Shown here: positions 6,750-7,949 of the stretch, piece by piece
Layout: each line of letters begins with the position of its first letter
Numbering within the stretch: the stretch's first letter is position 1
NCBI GenBank assembly: GCA_020048595.1
Contig: JAIFMH010000248.1
Coordinates: forward strand, 1-7,949
DNA: 7,949 nucleotides
Origin: Bacteroidota bacterium
GTDB lineage: Bacteria > Bacteroidota > Bacteroidia > Bacteroidales > UBA4417
Direction of reading: 5' to 3'
The notes under the pieces: generated by a model
What the model saw: the letters and a program-made list of their open reading frames with translations, nothing else
Database searches by the model: none
Told to the model about the DNA's origin: nothing
Translations under genes and position numbers: made by a program

Positions 6750-6779
6750 ATGAAGTCTAAAAAATCGCATACGCAATGA
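6750..6779 (+). CDS. Possible 9-codon leader ORF overlapping the next start codon
   Basis: ATG at 6750 opens a short frame, MKSKKSHTQ, whose TGA (6777-6779) overlaps the downstream ATG (6776-6778) as ATGA. AAGGA at 6741-6745 sits 4 bases before its ATG, a better ribosome-binding sequence than the larger gene has. Such ATGA overlaps commonly couple translation. It is very short and may be chance. Confidence 0.3.
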   Translation: MKSKKSHTQ

Positions 6780-7462
6780 AAAAGCTGTTCGTTATTTGCT
6801 CAATTCTGTGCATATCTGCTGGTTTATCAGCTCAAAAAGGCAAATCTTTCACAGTTCCTGCCGGTTCAAGTGTCGAAGCGTGTATTCCAACTGCTGACAG
6901 ATACCGTTATACTGAGTTTACTTCAGGAAAGGTGTTGTTTTTGGATGGTAAAAAAACCGAAGCCAAACTAAACTACAATTTCCTGGCAAAAGAGATGGAA
7001 TATCTGCAGGGAAAGGATACTCTTGCCATTGCCAACGAAAATGAAATCCTGGAAATTGTTGTAGCGGGTGATACCTTCTTAATTGATAAAGGATACCTTG
7101 AACTGATATTCAGTGGCAAGGTAAAGGTAGCTGCAAAACAATATTATAACCTGAAGGAGGTTCAAAAGAAAGATTCATACGGGACTGCAGGTTCAAGTTC
7201 TGCCACAGATTCGTATAGTTCCATCCAGGCAAATGGTAAAACATATTCACTGATTACAAATGAGGACCGTGTATATCAGAAAATCTCAGAGTATTATATA
7301 GCGACTACATCCGGTGGATTTGTGCCTTTCACAAAGAAAAAGGTAATGCAGCTCTTTCCACAGGAGAAAGACACCATTCAGGATTACTTAAAATCAAGTA
7401 AAATCAATTTTGAATCAAAGGATGATTTACTGAGACTTGCCGGGTATTTAAGTGATTTTTAG
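6776..7462 (+). CDS. Secreted protein of unknown function, 228 residues
   Basis: I do not recognise a named family. The N-terminus MKKLFVICSI with a hydrophobic core and GLSA before Q20 is a classic signal peptide, probably cut after A19; neither C8 nor C12 is in a good lipobox, so a soluble periplasmic or outer-membrane-associated product is likelier than a lipoprotein. Residues about 46-125 look beta-rich (GKVLFLDGKK, AKLNYNFLAKEMEYL, KDTLAIAN, GDTFLIDKGYLELI). A Ser/Gly/Thr-rich linker follows at 132-149, then a C-terminal helical part at about 184-226 with FPQEKDTIQDYLK and INFESKDDLLRLAGYL. That ending resembles, from memory, the C-termini of other uncharacterised Bacteroidota secreted proteins. 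It is transcribed divergently from sucA; I see no metabolic link to it. No transmembrane segment beyond the signal peptide. The start lacks its own Shine-Dalgarno and overlaps a possible leader ORF. Confidence 0.85.
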   Translation: MKKLFVICSILCISAGLSAQKGKSFTVPAGSSVEACIPTADRYRYTEFTSGKVLFLDGKKTEAKLNYNFLAKEMEYLQGKDTLAIANENEILEIVVAGDTFLIDKGYLELIFSGKVKVAAKQYYNLKEVQKKDSYGTAGSSSATDSYSSIQANGKTYSLITNEDRVYQKISEYYIATTSGGFVPFTKKKVMQLFPQEKDTIQDYLKSSKINFESKDDLLRLAGYLSDF

Positions 7463-7735
7463 AATGAAAAAGGTTTTGATCCATTTCCAAAAGCAAGAAT
7501 ATGGAATATGTCCCTTTTGAATGAAGCCAGACTACCAGTAAGAGCTTATAGGGCATGTGCATTGAGAGTCTGCAATTTCTATCAAGTATTTTACCAGTTT
7601 GCAAAGTAATCCAGAATTTATTGCGATTATTTGAAACAGGATGTATGGTTTCAATTATGACTTACAGTTTAAGGTTTTGGTGCGGTAGGTTCCCCTTCAT
7701 GGGCAAGGGGTGTGCGCAGGTATTGAAATAAAACA
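7463..7735. other. Gap between the secreted-protein gene and the ferredoxin terminator
   Basis: No gene is supported. The frame of the upstream gene stays open for 48 codons after its TAG, to a TAA at 7607-7609, and a second frame is open from about 7550 to 7734; neither resembles a family I can name. CCCCTT (7692-7697) and AAGGGG (7705-7710) form a 6-bp hairpin around a 7-base loop without a following T-run. Confidence 0.6.
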
Positions 7736-7767
7736 AAAAAGCCTGCCCGAATCCGGACAGGCTTTTT
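7736..7767 (-). terminator. Strong bidirectional intrinsic terminator after the ferredoxin gene
   Basis: AAAAAGCCTG (7736-7745) pairs with CAGGCTTTTT (7758-7767); after one C-A mismatch, CCG (7747-7749) pairs with CGG (7754-7756) around a 4-base loop. On the minus strand it ends in a T-run (six T, G, then four T) and lies 24 bases past the ferredoxin stop. On the plus strand it ends in five T and could also stop transcription from the secreted-protein gene, though that stop codon is about 270 bases away. Confidence 0.85.
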
Positions 7768-7791
7768 CAATTCTGCTTGAATCTGTTGAAA

Positions 7792-7949
7792 TTATGCGGG
7801 TGAAATTGCTTCAACCGGACAAACATCAGCGCAGGATCCGCAATCGGTGCAGATATCAGCGTCGATTTTGTAGATATCACCTTCAGAGATAGCTTCAACC
7901 GGACACTCGTCAATGCAAGTTCCGCAAGCGGTGCAGTCGTCAGAAATAA
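7792..7949 (-). CDS. 2[4Fe-4S] clostridial-type ferredoxin (lacks the first few codons)
   Basis: A small cytosolic electron carrier. The minus strand reads ISDDCTACGTC at the window edge and ends at TAA (7794-7792), giving 52 visible codons. Two complete CxxCxxCxxxCP motifs are present: CTACGTCIDECP and CTDCGSCADVCP. Each holds three ligands of one cluster, with the last Cys of each motif completing the other cluster. The protein is a clear internal duplication: both halves continue with PVEAIS. The family's N-terminus is usually only three to five residues longer (such as MAYV), so little is missing. Such ferredoxins have low potential and serve enzymes such as pyruvate:ferredoxin oxidoreductase or hydrogenases; the partner here is unknown. 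A strong terminator follows, so it ends its own transcription unit. Its upstream region is outside the window. Confidence 0.96.
   Translation of the reverse strand, partial: ISDDCTACGTCIDECPVEAISEGDIYKIDADICTDCGSCADVCPVEAISPA

Noticed and set aside
7710..7892. Plus-strand 60-codon frame at the right end
   Set aside because: It crosses the terminator hairpin and the antisense of the ferredoxin; the minus frame has two full Cys motifs.

Overview
The window looks like a piece of a Bacteroidota chromosome, probably from a marine or sediment Bacteroidales/Marinilabiliales-like lineage. This is inferred from moderately AT-rich DNA, starts without good Shine-Dalgarno sequences, two copies of the Bacteroidota -7 promoter element (TAnnTTTG) as TAATTTTG, gaps filled with 7-nt and 8-nt degenerate tandem repeats, and a secreted protein of a style common in that phylum. 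There is no phage, transposon, CRISPR, tRNA or rRNA, and I found no obviously new multi-gene system. The unusual content lies mostly in the intergenic DNA.

Layout, left to right. 1-170 (minus): N-terminal part of a gamma-carbonic-anhydrase-like hexapeptide-repeat protein, cut by the window edge. 171-271: gap with a heptamer array (ATTTACG type) running into a 19-bp imperfect palindrome. 272-1870 (minus): nadB, L-aspartate oxidase, with a possible promoter just upstream. 1871-2255: 385-bp gap without a gene, holding a hairpin that probably terminates sucB and can pair in a second way. 2256-3506 (minus): sucB, the E2 of 2-oxoglutarate dehydrogenase. 3507-3776: an unusually long sucA-sucB gap made mainly of GTTCAA heptamers, a T-run hairpin, and octamers that give the mRNA-sense strand a canonical G-quadruplex pattern. 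3777-6542 (minus): sucA, the thiamine-dependent E1, with a Cys-containing C-terminal tail. 6543-6775: divergent promoter region with a likely sucA promoter and a possible 9-codon leader ORF. 6776-7462 (plus): a secreted protein of unknown function. 7463-7735: gap without a supported gene. 7736-7767: strong terminator. 7792-7949 (minus): 2[4Fe-4S] ferredoxin, lacking only its first few codons.

Function. SucA and SucB carry out the first two steps of the 2-oxoglutarate dehydrogenase complex (2-oxoglutarate to succinyl-CoA). The E3 dihydrolipoamide dehydrogenase and succinyl-CoA synthetase are not in the window. NadB starts NAD synthesis by oxidising aspartate to iminoaspartate; its usual partners nadA and nadC are also absent. 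The low-potential ferredoxin beside an NAD-linked 2-oxoglutarate dehydrogenase fits an organism with both respiratory and anaerobic metabolism, but this is inference. The neighbouring genes otherwise look like a housekeeping assortment rather than a functional cluster.
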